Source of the DNA: Alphaproteobacteria bacterium
GTDB lineage: Bacteria; Pseudomonadota; Alphaproteobacteria; Caulobacterales; Maricaulaceae
NCBI GenBank assembly: GCA_016124665.1
Contig: WGNH01000031.1
Span: 1 to 54,573, forward strand
Direction of reading: 5' to 3'
DNA length: 54,573 bases
The notes beneath the pieces were generated by a model. The model did no database searches and was not told the origin of the DNA. It saw only the letters and a program-made list of their open reading frames with translations. The translations under genes were made by a program, and so were the position numbers. This document shows, piece after piece, positions 18,011 through 25,439 of this stretch (position 1 is its first letter; each line of letters begins with the position of its first letter).

Positions 18011-18886
18011 ATGATCCGTAAAATTCTCGTCATCTCCGCCGCGCTCGCCCTTTCGGCCTGCGCCACCGCCGACCGGCTCGCCGAGGTGGGGTCCGTGCCC
18101 GCCCTCACGCCGATCGAGAATCCGGCGCTCTATGCCACAGGGTCAAACGCCAACCCGGCCTATGGCCCGCAGTATAACGCCCCCGCCACGCAAGGAGGAC
18201 AAAGCGGCCCATACGGAGCGCCGCAACAGGGCGGACAGTCCGGATATCCGCCGCCGCCCGCCTCGCAATATGGCAGCGGTTACGGGGCCAATGCCGGGGC
18301 CATTCCGGTGCATTACGAGGCCTCGCCCACCAATTCCCTGTGGACGCCGGGCCGCCAGACCTTTTTCGGCGATCCGCGGGCCGCGTCTCCGGGCGATATC
18401 CTGACGGTGAATATCGACATTTCCGACTCGGCCTCGGTGCAGAACTCGACCAACCGGACGCGCACGGCCTCGGAAGACAGCAATCTGACCAATTTCCTCG
18501 GCGGCGAAGCGGCGCTGTCGCAATTCTTCAATGATGCGGTCGATCCCGCCTCGCTGACCAGTTTCGGCTCATCCGGCTCGCACAGCGGCAATGGCGCGGT
18601 CAGCCGCCAGGAGACGATCAACCTGTCCATTGCGGCGGTGGTCACCGGGCGCATGCCGAATGGCAATCTGGCCATTGCCGGGCGTCAGGAAGTGCGCATC
18701 AATAACGAGATCCGCGAGCTCCTCGTCTCCGGCGTGGTGCGGCCGCAGGACATCGCCTCGGACAATACGATCCGCCACACCCAGATCGCCGAAGCGCGCA
18801 TCTCCTATGGCGGCCGCGGCCATATCTCCGACGTCCAGCGCCCGCGCCTGGGCCAGGAAATCTACGACATTCTCTGGCCCTTCTAG
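18011..18886 (+). CDS. flgH: FlgH, L-ring lipoprotein
   Basis: A 291-residue outer-membrane L-ring protein. Lipoprotein signal MIRKILVISAALALSAC; conserved region 'NSLWTPGRQTFFGDPRAASPGDILTVNIDISDSA'; C-terminal 'GRGHISDVQRPRLGQEIYDILWPF'. Between lipobox and core there is a Gly/Gln/Pro/Tyr-rich segment of about 65 residues (about 40-105) with a repeated GGQSG unit, so the protein is longer than the usual 230 or so residues. The ATG at 18011 opens the lipobox. Confidence 0.93.
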   Translation: MIRKILVISAALALSACATADRLAEVGSVPALTPIENPALYATGSNANPAYGPQYNAPATQGGQSGPYGAPQQGGQSGYPPPPASQYGSGYGANAGAIPVHYEASPTNSLWTPGRQTFFGDPRAASPGDILTVNIDISDSASVQNSTNRTRTASEDSNLTNFLGGEAALSQFFNDAVDPASLTSFGSSGSHSGNGAVSRQETINLSIAAVVTGRMPNGNLAIAGRQEVRINNEIRELLVSGVVRPQDIASDNTIRHTQIAEARISYGGRGHISDVQRPRLGQEIYDILWPF

Positions 18887-18925
18887 GCGCAGAGCAAACC
18901 TCCACCACCCAGTGGCGCACCTTGG

Positions 18926-18958
18926 CCCCTGCCGTTTCTGACGGCAGGGGTTATTTTT
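18926..18958 (+). terminator. Rho-independent terminator after flgH
   Basis: Perfect 10-bp stem CCCCTGCCGT/ACGGCAGGGG with a 5-base loop, followed by TTATTTTT. It ends the flgFGAH transcript 40 bases after the stop. Confidence 0.93.
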
Positions 18959-19333
18959 GCCTGCGGAGCAGGCATCCCGGGGGGCGCCGCTTGTGCCCGC
19001 GAAAGCGGGTATAGGCGCGATCCGGGATCCGGATGTGAAACCCTCCCGTCATTCCGGGGCGCGCGGCTTCCGATCCTTCGAGGCTCACTTCGTGAGCACC
19101 TCAGGATGAGGTAGGGGTGGATTTGATTAGGAATGCCGGACACCCGAAACACACTCAACTTACCTCATGGTGAGGTGCCGCCGAAGGCGGCCTCGAACCA
19201 CGCAAGACTCTGGACGCCTCCTTCGAGGCTCGCTGACGCTCGCACCTCAGGATGAGGTGATTGGGTAGAGGAAGAAAAGCCCCGAACCACCCAGGACATC
19301 GCAAACACGTTCAGATTGTGCTAACATTCAACC
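18959..19333. repeat. Interspersed palindromic repeats left of the GIY-YIG gene
   Basis: No gene seen. Left end: a hairpin word GCCTGCGGAGCAGGC and TTGTGCCCGCGAAAGCGGGTA (18991-19011), which recurs inverted at 20369-20389. Then three copies of a family built on CCTTCGAGGC...ACCTCAGGATGAGGT: 19074-19112 (forward), 19162-19203 (inverted, CCTCATGGTGAGG core) and 19219-19259 (forward). The two arms pair on a variable inner stem. REP-like elements of this type are common between genes in Alphaproteobacteria. Confidence 0.85.
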
Positions 19334-19651
19334 ATGCAGCAGCACCCCAAAATGATCTGGGTCTATATCCTCCGCTGCGCCGATGGCTCCTATTATACCG
19401 GCACACATCGCGGCGAGGACATGGAACAGCGCGTGGCCGAGCACCAGGCCGGGACGTTCGGCGGATATACGGCCTCCCGCCGGCCGGTCGAACTGGTCTG
19501 GGCAGACTGGAGCTTCCAGCTGGCCGATGCCGTCGCGTTCGAGCGCCAGATCAAGGGATGGAGCCGGGCCAAGAAGGAAGTCTTCATGGCGGGTGACTGG
19601 CAGGGGCTTCGAAAGCTGTCCAAGCGGCGCGGGGGTTCGGAGCGTTCCTGA
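19334..19651 (+). CDS. GIY-YIG family single-domain nuclease
   Basis: A 105-residue protein made up of one GIY-YIG domain: 'VYILRCADGSYYTG' at residues 10-23 (VYI and YTG triads), the catalytic-type Arg33 in 'EQRVAEHQAG', and the conserved 'AFERQIKGWSRAKKE' helix. It is of the UPF0213-like class, whose physiological substrate is not settled. It stands alone, with no strong ribosome site, and palindromic repeats lie close on both sides (the nearest ends about 75 bases upstream and begins 5 bases downstream). Confidence 0.9.
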   Translation: MQQHPKMIWVYILRCADGSYYTGTHRGEDMEQRVAEHQAGTFGGYTASRRPVELVWADWSFQLADAVAFERQIKGWSRAKKEVFMAGDWQGLRKLSKRRGGSERS

Positions 19652-19655
19652 TCCC

Positions 19656-20213
19656 TCCTTCGAGGCTCGCTGGCGCGAGCACCTCAGGATGAGGTGGGAG
19701 GGTGGGATTAAGGGTGGGAGCGTAGGATGGCACTTATATTCTTACCTCATGCTGAGGTGTCTTCCCGAAGGGAAGCCTCGAAGCACGCAGATCATCCACC
19801 CCCCTACCTCATGCCTGTCCCCGACTTGATCGGGGAGTGAGGTGCGGCCGCAGGCCGCCTCGAACCACGCAGCTCAATCTTCCCGGTCCTTCGAGGCCCA
19901 CTTCGTGGGCTCCTCAGGATGAGGTGGGAAGAAAGGCATTGGGTGGAATCTATAAACTTACCTCATGCTGAGGTGTCTTCCCGAAGGGAAGCCTCGAAGC
20001 ACGCAGATCACCCACTCCCCGACCTCATGGTGAGGTGCGGCCGCAGGCCCCTCGAACCACGCGAGACTCTGGAAGCCTCCTTCGAGGCTCGCTGGCGCGA
20101 GCACCTCAGGATGAGGTGAGAGGGTGGGATTTTGGATGGCAATGCAAATGTGGAAACCTCCACTCCCCTACCTCATGGTGAGGTGCCCGGCATAGCCGGG
20201 CCTCGAACCACGC
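19656..20213. repeat. Cluster of eight REP-like palindromic elements
   Basis: Copies at 19656-19695, 19744-19787, 19805-19869, 19887-19926, 19958-20002, 20022-20062, 20078-20117 and 20169-20213, alternating between forward (CCTTCGAGGC...CTCAGGATGAGGT) and inverted (ACCTCAT...CCTCGAA/CCACGC) forms. The copies at 19744 and 19958 are almost identical over more than 50 bases. The copy at 19805 carries an inserted second palindrome (CTGTCCCCGACTTGATCGGGG) exactly at its centre. Spacers are short, irregular and themselves partly repeated. No gene. Confidence 0.88.
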
Positions 20214-20941
20214 ACGCCCCCTCCCGTCATCACACGGCCGCGCCGCGCGCGAGTCCGGGTGATCTCTCGATCATCGGGATGCCCCGGACCTTCGCTCCGC
20301 TCGCCGTGGCATGACGTGTTTGTATGGGTGAAAAACAGGGTGCCCTTCCCCTCCCGTCATCACCGCGATACCCGCTTTCGCGGGCACAAAAGGCGGGGAC
20401 CCAGAGCAGTAGTGATGCCGTCAAAGGCCTGCCCTCAATCTGCGCGGCGTTGAAGCTGACGGCGGGTTGGCGCAGGCCGTGCCGGTGAAAAGGGCGCAAC
20501 TGGGTTCCTGCTTGCGCAGGAATGACGATGAACGTGGGTTTTCGCCTTTTACCCATACAGACAGGCCGCCTGCAGCCTGCAGCTCCACAAGGTGTGAGGC
20601 AGGAGGGGGTCGTGGGTGCAGAAGGAAGGATGGGGACAAGTTCTCCTCGCTTCCAATCCGCCACCTGGGACATCGGTGCAATTGTAACCATCAAAGGATA
20701 TAGAAACTTTTTATTCATCCTTGCAAGAATTGGAAACAATATTTCGGCTTTATCTTATTGATATTTATATTTATATCTTCCTTATATTTTTGACGTAGAA
20801 GGAAGGTAAGCAAGTGCCCGGCTAACGTTGACTAATTCCTACATCGAAGTTCGTTTAATGTTCTATATAAGTTCTACTTATAACCCTTGACGTCAACGTT
20901 TCATTAACCTATATCGAAATTGCTTTTATAAGGAGTCAAGC
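20214..20941. other. Gene-free stretch: decayed repeats, then AT-rich upstream region
   Basis: 20214-20640 holds further palindromic debris (CCCGTCAT... blocks, an inverted CCCGCTTTCGCGGGCAC element at 20371-20387, a TTCCTGCTTGCGCAGGAA dyad near 20501-20518). I find no convincing gene. From about 20690 the base composition drops sharply to AT-rich (poly-T and TATATTTATA runs) up to the start at 20942, marking the edge of what looks like transferred DNA. Two related blocks (20824-20858 and 20895-20929) share CGTT...TAA..CCTAYATCGAARTT and may be operators. Confidence 0.6.
20887..20915 (+). promoter_or_regulatory. Sigma-70-like promoter of the HEPN/wHTH module
   Basis: TTGACG, 17 bases, TATATC. 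Expected transcription start near 20922, with AAGGAG at 20930-20935 and the ATG at 20942. A TGACGTCA palindrome covers the -35 box. Confidence 0.6.
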
Positions 20942-21478
20942 ATGCCTACCGCAACAATCGAACTGCCGGATGGCACGAAAATCTCGATCGATGGCGACGT
21001 CGACGAGATCGCCAAAATCACTCAACTATATAATCAATCACCTGCTAGTGCTGGTGGCCGCACAAGTACGCCACATAGCGACAAGCCGTCGAACAGCGGC
21101 TCACCTGCACGAGAAAAGGAAAGCTGGGGGGACGACGGCATCGACATTCCAAGACTTGTCGAGCGTATCAAGGATTGCGATGAAGCCGAGGTGATTGAGA
21201 GCGCGATTCTCGATCAGCGCGATGTAATGCCTCGCGTGTTGCTGCCATTCTACATCGGCGACAAGTACTTCGAGGGTGAGACTTTACTGACGTCCGGCGA
21301 AGTTGAGAAAATCACTGATCAGCTTGGCGTCAAGGTTCCAATTTCCTCTGCCTCAAGAATGCTCTCAGATACTGCGAAGAAGTATGTTTCCGGCGACGCG
21401 GTGAGAAAGAAGGGGGCCGTTGTTCATTACAAGCTCAATCGCCGCGGTGTACAGTACATGCAAGATCTTCTTAGCTAG
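20942..21478 (+). CDS. Unrecognised protein with C-terminal winged-helix-like domain (module gene 1)
   Basis: 178 residues, no known name. The N-terminus 'ATIELPDGTKISIDGDVDEIAKITQLY' is a short beta-beta-helix element. Residues 38-62 are a polar Ser/Pro/Asp linker. The C-terminal part contains 'LLTSGEVEKITDQLGVKVPISSASRML' followed by 'KKYVSGDAVRKKGAVVHYKLNRRGVQYMQDLL', which reads as a DNA-binding-like winged helix. Strong ribosome site AAGGAG 7 bases upstream. Three bases separate it from gene 2. Base composition is lower in GC than the flanking genes, suggesting acquisition. Role unknown; regulator or antitoxin-like partner of gene 2 is an inference. Confidence 0.75.
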   Translation: MPTATIELPDGTKISIDGDVDEIAKITQLYNQSPASAGGRTSTPHSDKPSNSGSPAREKESWGDDGIDIPRLVERIKDCDEAEVIESAILDQRDVMPRVLLPFYIGDKYFEGETLLTSGEVEKITDQLGVKVPISSASRMLSDTAKKYVSGDAVRKKGAVVHYKLNRRGVQYMQDLLS

Positions 21479-21481
21479 CCG

Positions 21482-22234
21482 ATGACAACACGATCCGACC
21501 TGCTTCCAACGCTTCCGGCGAAGCTCCGCGATGAGTTGTTCGATACGTTCGACGAGATCGAACGGAATTTTCGCGAGTGCCGCTGGGAACCATCTGAATT
21601 GAACGGCGGGAAGCTTTGCGAGGTGACGTATTCGATTTTGAAGGGACACTTGGACGGCAGCATTCCGGAAAAGGCGGTGAAGCCAAGGAATATGGCGCAG
21701 GCTTGCCGCGAGTTGGAATGCTATCCGTCCGATTTTCCGAAATCTGTTCGCGTGCAACTTCCGCGAATCCTCGTCGCGCTATATGAAATAAGAAATAACA
21801 GGAATGTTGGCCATATTGGCGGAGACGTTGACCCCAACTATATGGATGCGATGTGTGTTTTGCACATGGCGAAGTGGGTGCTTTGCGAACTAATTAGGAT
21901 TTTTCACCAACTTTCAATTGATGAAGCCAGATTAGTTGTGGAAGCCACATCGCAACGAAGCGTTCCTGTGGTTTGGCAAATAGACGACCGGCTTCGCGTG
22001 CTTCGTCCAAGCATGACTTTCAAGGATAAAGTGCTCGCCTTACTTTATTCCAAACCGGGGGGTATCGAGGCCGCTGACTTGTTTATTCATGTTGAGCACA
22101 AACATAAGTCAAACTTCCTACGGGACGTCCTTCAAAAGCTGCATGATCGGTCCTTAATCGATTTTAATCGCTCGACTGGCAAATGCATTATATCTCCGAT
22201 AGGAATACTCGATGTCGAAAACCGACTCTTATAG
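21482..22234 (+). CDS. HEPN-like putative ribonuclease with C-terminal winged helix (module gene 2)
   Basis: 250 residues, no established name known to me. The first 145 residues are helical and carry 'YEIRNNRNVGHIGGDVDP': R104-N-N-R-N-V-G-H111 fits the HEPN RX4-6H signature with a polar residue after the Arg, as in many RNases of toxin and phage-defence systems. After a linker, residues 175-248 ('FKDKVLALLYSKPGGIEAADLF...FLRDVLQKLHDRSLIDFNRSTGKCIISPIG') look like a winged helix. No ribosome site is visible, and the 3-base gap suggests coupling to gene 1. Ends 9 bases before the convergent dksA stop. Catalytic function is inferred from the motif. Confidence 0.72.
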   Translation: MTTRSDLLPTLPAKLRDELFDTFDEIERNFRECRWEPSELNGGKLCEVTYSILKGHLDGSIPEKAVKPRNMAQACRELECYPSDFPKSVRVQLPRILVALYEIRNNRNVGHIGGDVDPNYMDAMCVLHMAKWVLCELIRIFHQLSIDEARLVVEATSQRSVPVVWQIDDRLRVLRPSMTFKDKVLALLYSKPGGIEAADLFIHVEHKHKSNFLRDVLQKLHDRSLIDFNRSTGKCIISPIGILDVENRLL

Positions 22235-22243
22235 AATCACCCC

Positions 22244-22687
22244 CTAATCGTCCCGATGCACCCGTTCGGAGCGCTCATGGCGTTCCTGGGCTTCGAGCGA
22301 CAGGGTGGCCACGGGGCGGGCGTCGAGGCGTTTCAGGCTGATGGGTTCGCCGGTTTCCTCGCAATAGCCATAAGTGCCGTCCTCGATGCGGCGCAGGGCC
22401 GAGTCGATCTTGGCGATCAGCTTGCGCTGGCGGTCGCGGGCGCGCAGTTCCAGAGAGCGGTCGGTTTCCGTCGAGGCGCGGTCGGCGATATCCGGCATGG
22501 CGCCGATATCTTCCTGCAGCGCTTCGAGCGTGGTCTTGCTCTCGCGGATGATCTCGTCCTTCCACGCATTGAGCTTGCGCCGGAAATACTCGACCTGGCG
22601 CTCATTCATGAAAGGTTCTTTGGGGGACGGCACATAACCGGCCGGAAGTTCGATTTCAGAGACCGAGGCGTTTTTCGTCTTCGCCAT
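22244..22687 (-). CDS. dksA: DksA-type RNA polymerase-binding transcription factor
   Basis: 147 residues. The coiled coil spans about 34-103, with tip motif DIADRA (D66, D69, A71) matching the DxxDxA active tip of DksA. The globular end 'GTYGYCEETGEPISLKRLDARP' keeps only one of the four zinc-ligand cysteines of E. coli DksA, so it should work without zinc. It acts on RNA polymerase with ppGpp. The ATG at 22687 (GGAG 8 bases upstream) is preferred over a longer frame. Confidence 0.92.
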   Translation of the reverse strand: MAKTKNASVSEIELPAGYVPSPKEPFMNERQVEYFRRKLNAWKDEIIRESKTTLEALQEDIGAMPDIADRASTETDRSLELRARDRQRKLIAKIDSALRRIEDGTYGYCEETGEPISLKRLDARPVATLSLEAQERHERSERVHRDD

Positions 22688-22831
22688 AACGCACACTCCG
22701 ATATTTTTCCGCCCCTCGACAGGCGCGGCGCAATCTACTCAGGACGTTAACCGAGTCAACGCGCAAGCGCGGTTTGGCGGGGGAAAAACACCGTCACAAT
22801 TTCGTGTAAAAAGCGAAACATAATCCGTGCT

Positions 22832-23242
22832 TTAGCGTTCCAGCTTGGCGAGTTCGACCGCGGCGCGGGTCTCGACCTCGTCCAGCATCGCCTCCAGCCG
22901 GTGGTCGTGGGTTGATTCGCGGCGCGTCTGCAGCAGGTCCATCAGGGCGACCAGCTTGGCACGCGGAATGCCGCCATCAAGGAGGGCCAGTTTGAGATCA
23001 TCCAGCACATCCAGCAGGGAGAAGGCGCGCATGGTGGCCTTCTTCCGCGCTTCGGTGAAATCGCCCACCGATTGCAGCGCCAGGATGGCATCGACCGAGG
23101 TGACCGCCGAGGCACTGCCGGTGGCGGAAACGCCCGCAGAACCGCCCGACGGCGTCTCGACGGAAAAGCCCTCCCCGCTGGCGCCGGAGCGGCGCTTGGC
23201 GGAGGAGACGGAGGCGGCGGAATTTGGCCCTGTGACCTTCAT
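22832..23242 (-). CDS. fliX: FliX, class II flagellar assembly regulator
   Basis: 136 residues: a Ser/Gly/Ala-rich N-terminal half and a conserved helical half 'TSVDAILALQSVGDFTEARKKATMRAFSLLDVLDDLKLALLDGGIPRAKL' typical of FliX. In Caulobacter, FliX couples early basal-body assembly to the activity of the sigma-54 activator FlbD. It is divergent from flgI, as in Caulobacter, with a CtrA box in between. Confidence 0.93.
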   Translation of the reverse strand: MKVTGPNSAASVSSAKRRSGASGEGFSVETPSGGSAGVSATGSASAVTSVDAILALQSVGDFTEARKKATMRAFSLLDVLDDLKLALLDGGIPRAKLVALMDLLQTRRESTHDHRLEAMLDEVETRAAVELAKLER

Positions 23243-23300
23243 GGATCGGCAAACCTTCCTGCGTGTCAGTGATGACAGGCGGAGACTCCCTTGCTTCGCC

Positions 23301-23315
23301 TTAACAAGCTTTTAA
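23301..23315. promoter_or_regulatory. CtrA box upstream of fliX
   Basis: Perfect TTAA-N7-TTAA (spacer CAAGCTT) 59 bases from the fliX start. It is likely the fliX promoter element, since flgI has its own sigma-54 promoter further on. Confidence 0.7.
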
Positions 23316-23330
23316 AGCTGTGATTGCGCA

Positions 23331-23345
23331 CGGCAATTTCTGCCG
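23331..23345. promoter_or_regulatory. ftr-like dyad (putative FlbD site) upstream of flgI
   Basis: Perfect dyad CGGCA-ATTTC-TGCCG, 82 bases before the -24 element of the flgI promoter and only 15 bases from the fliX CtrA box. FlbD bound here could act on flgI and also influence fliX. Confidence 0.6.
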
Positions 23346-23427
23346 GGAGCGGCGGATCTGCCTATAAGGCGCGCCGTGGCCGGGCCGGTTTTCAACGGGA
23401 TTTCAAGGGCTTGAAGTCTGTGCGCTT

Positions 23428-23443
23428 TGGCACGGATTTCGCA
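23428..23443 (+). promoter_or_regulatory. Sigma-54 promoter of flgI
   Basis: TGGCAC-N5-TCGCA, one mismatch from the -24/-12 consensus with correct GG-N10-GC spacing. Expected start near 23455, 27 bases before flgI. Confidence 0.65.
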
Positions 23444-23481
23444 CCTCCCCGTGCAGGAACCACAAGGGGAGAACCCCGGAA

Positions 23482-24597
23482 ATGCGCCGCGCCACCTATA
23501 TCTTCGCCTTCATCGCCTTTGTCATCGGCTGTCTGGTGCTGAATGCGCCGGCGCATGCCAATTCCCGGATCAAGGACATTGCCGATGTGGAAGGCGTACG
23601 CGACAACCAGCTGGTCGGCTATGGCCTGGTCGTCGGGCTGGACGGCACGGGCGACAGTTTGCGCAATGCCGCCTTCACCCGGCAGAGCCTGTCGGCGATG
23701 CTGGAGCGCTTCGACGTCAATACGCGCGATGCGACGCTGAATACCCGCAATACCGCCGCCGTCATCGTCACCGCACATCTGCCGCCCTTTGCCACGCAGG
23801 GCACGCGGGTGGACATCACCGTGTCGGCCATCGGCGATGCCGGCAGCCTGCAGGGCGGGACGCTGATCGCGACGCCGCTGATCGGGGCGGACGGGCAGGT
23901 CTATGCCGTCGGCCAGGGCCAGCTCGCGGTCGGCGGATTTGCCGCCCAGGGCGAGGGCGCTTCGGTGACGCGCGGCGTGCCGACCGCCGGACGTATCGCC
24001 AATGGCGCGCTGGTGGAGCGCGAAATGGCGTTTGATCTGGCGGGCCGTTCGGCCATCCGCCTGGCGCTGCGCAATCCCGATTTCACCACGGCGCGGCGCA
24101 CCGCCATCGCCATCAATAATTATCTCGGCACCGAAGCGGCGCGCGCCTCGGACCCGGCGACGGTGGTGCTGACCCGGCCGGACTTCTACGAGGGCGATAT
24201 GGTCGCCCTTCTGGCCGAGGTGGAGCTGTTGCGCGTCGAGCCCGACCTGCCTGCCCGCGTCATCATTGATGAAGCCACCGGCACGATTGTGATGGGCGAG
24301 AATGTGCGCGTCTCCACCGTGGCCATTGCGCAGGGCAATCTCACCATCTCGGTCACCGAAAGCCCGGTCGCCAGCCAGCCCGCCCCCTTCACCGATGGCG
24401 AAACGGTTGTCCTGCCGCGTACCAATGTCTCGGTGGAAGAGGATATGAGCCAGCTCGGTCTGCTGAATGAGGGCGTGTCGCTGTCCGATCTCGTCGATGG
24501 CCTCAACGCGCTGGGCGTCAGCCCGCGCGACATGATCGCGATATTGCAGGCGATTGCCGCCTCCGGCGCGCTGCAGGCCGAGATCGAGGTGCTCTGA
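23482..24597 (+). CDS. flgI: FlgI, flagellar P-ring protein
   Basis: 371 residues with a cleavable signal peptide (to 'APAHA', about residue 26) and family motifs 'RIKDIADVEGVRDNQLVGYGLVVGLDGTGD' and 'VVIDEATGTIVMG'-like strands. It forms the peptidoglycan-layer ring. Ribosome site GGGGAG is about 11 bases upstream. Followed at 3 bases by the FlgJ-like gene. Confidence 0.97.
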   Translation: MRRATYIFAFIAFVIGCLVLNAPAHANSRIKDIADVEGVRDNQLVGYGLVVGLDGTGDSLRNAAFTRQSLSAMLERFDVNTRDATLNTRNTAAVIVTAHLPPFATQGTRVDITVSAIGDAGSLQGGTLIATPLIGADGQVYAVGQGQLAVGGFAAQGEGASVTRGVPTAGRIANGALVEREMAFDLAGRSAIRLALRNPDFTTARRTAIAINNYLGTEAARASDPATVVLTRPDFYEGDMVALLAEVELLRVEPDLPARVIIDEATGTIVMGENVRVSTVAIAQGNLTISVTESPVASQPAPFTDGETVVLPRTNVSVEEDMSQLGLLNEGVSLSDLVDGLNALGVSPRDMIAILQAIAASGALQAEIEVL

Positions 24598-24600
24598 TCC

Positions 24601-24930
24601 ATGGACACTCTCCTCTCCCCTGACATGCAGCTGTCGCAAGCGCTCTCCGGGGCGTCTTCGGGCCGTGAACCGGCGCTGCGCCGTGTCGAGACCGAGGCCG
24701 AGGCGCGCCAGGTTGCCGAGGACTTTGAAGCCTTCTTCCTGTCGCAAATGGTGGAAGCCATGTTCAAGGGCGTGGGCGAGAATAATCCGTTTGGCGGCGG
24801 GGCGGGCGAGCAGGCCTTCTCCGGCCTGTTGCACGAGGAATATGCCCGCGTCATGGCGGGCACGGGCGGGCTCGGCCTGTCGGACAATCTGACGGCTGAA
24901 ATCCTGCGCTATCAGGAGACGATGTCATGA
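24601..24930 (+). CDS. FlgJ-like rod-binding protein (no muramidase domain)
   Basis: 109 residues matching only the N-terminal rod-capping half of FlgJ: 'AEDFEAFFLSQMVEAMFKGVGENNPFGGGAGEQAFSGLLHEEYARVMA'. The glucosaminidase domain of enteric FlgJ is absent, as in other alphaproteobacteria, so another hydrolase must open the wall. The stop overlaps the next gene as ATGA. Confidence 0.88.
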   Translation: MDTLLSPDMQLSQALSGASSGREPALRRVETEAEARQVAEDFEAFFLSQMVEAMFKGVGENNPFGGGAGEQAFSGLLHEEYARVMAGTGGLGLSDNLTAEILRYQETMS

Positions 24931-25364
24931 GCCTTCTGGCCGCCAACTCGCCCGCTGAACGCGCCGAGGCGCTGATCCTTCTGACCACGCGCCTGACCGG
25001 CCTGATCGAGCAGGAAACCGCGCTGTTCGAGGCGCGGCGGCCGCTGGACACGCAAGCCTTCCGGGATGAAAAATCCAAGCTGGCGACCATCTACCGGCGG
25101 GAAATCGCCGCGGTGAAGCAACAGCCCGAGCGGCTGGAAGGCGCGCCCGAGGCGCTCAAGGCGCAGCTGAAAGAGGTCACCGGACACTTCACCACCGCGC
25201 TGGAAGCCAATGGCCGGGCCGTCGAGGCCCTGCGGGTTCTGACCGAGGGCATTGTCCGCGCCGTCGCCGATGAAGCCGGACGCCTGCAGGACCAGGAGAC
25301 CGGATATGGCCCCGGCACACGCCGCCCGGCGACGCCGTCGATCGCGGTGAATCAAAGGGCTTAG
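24927..25364 (+). CDS. FlgN/FlbY-like flagellar export chaperone
   Basis: 145 residues, almost entirely helical, with 'LTTRLTGLIEQETALFEARRPLDTQAFRDEKSKLATIYRREIAAV' in the style of FlgN/FlbY proteins that escort hook-associated proteins. Coupled to the FlgJ-like gene. Its last eight codons (25341-25364) recur almost exactly after the DUF6624 gene, at 26236-26259. Confidence 0.7.
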   Translation: MSLLAANSPAERAEALILLTTRLTGLIEQETALFEARRPLDTQAFRDEKSKLATIYRREIAAVKQQPERLEGAPEALKAQLKEVTGHFTTALEANGRAVEALRVLTEGIVRAVADEAGRLQDQETGYGPGTRRPATPSIAVNQRA

Positions 25365-25439
25365 CAGGGTCTGATCCTTGCGTTCCCCGGTCGTCTGATA
25401 CACTCTCCAACCCTTACGGTAGAACTATGAGGTTCAGCG

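Noticed and set aside
18991-20213. Possible CRISPR array from the many repeats near the GIY-YIG gene
   Set aside because: Units alternate in orientation, differ in their inner stems, and spacing is irregular; no cas genes are present. They are REP-like palindromes.
23392-24834. 480-residue minus-strand frame opposite flgI and the FlgJ-like gene
   Set aside because: Antisense to two clearly conserved flagellar genes, with His/Arg/Gln-rich shadow composition and no family match.
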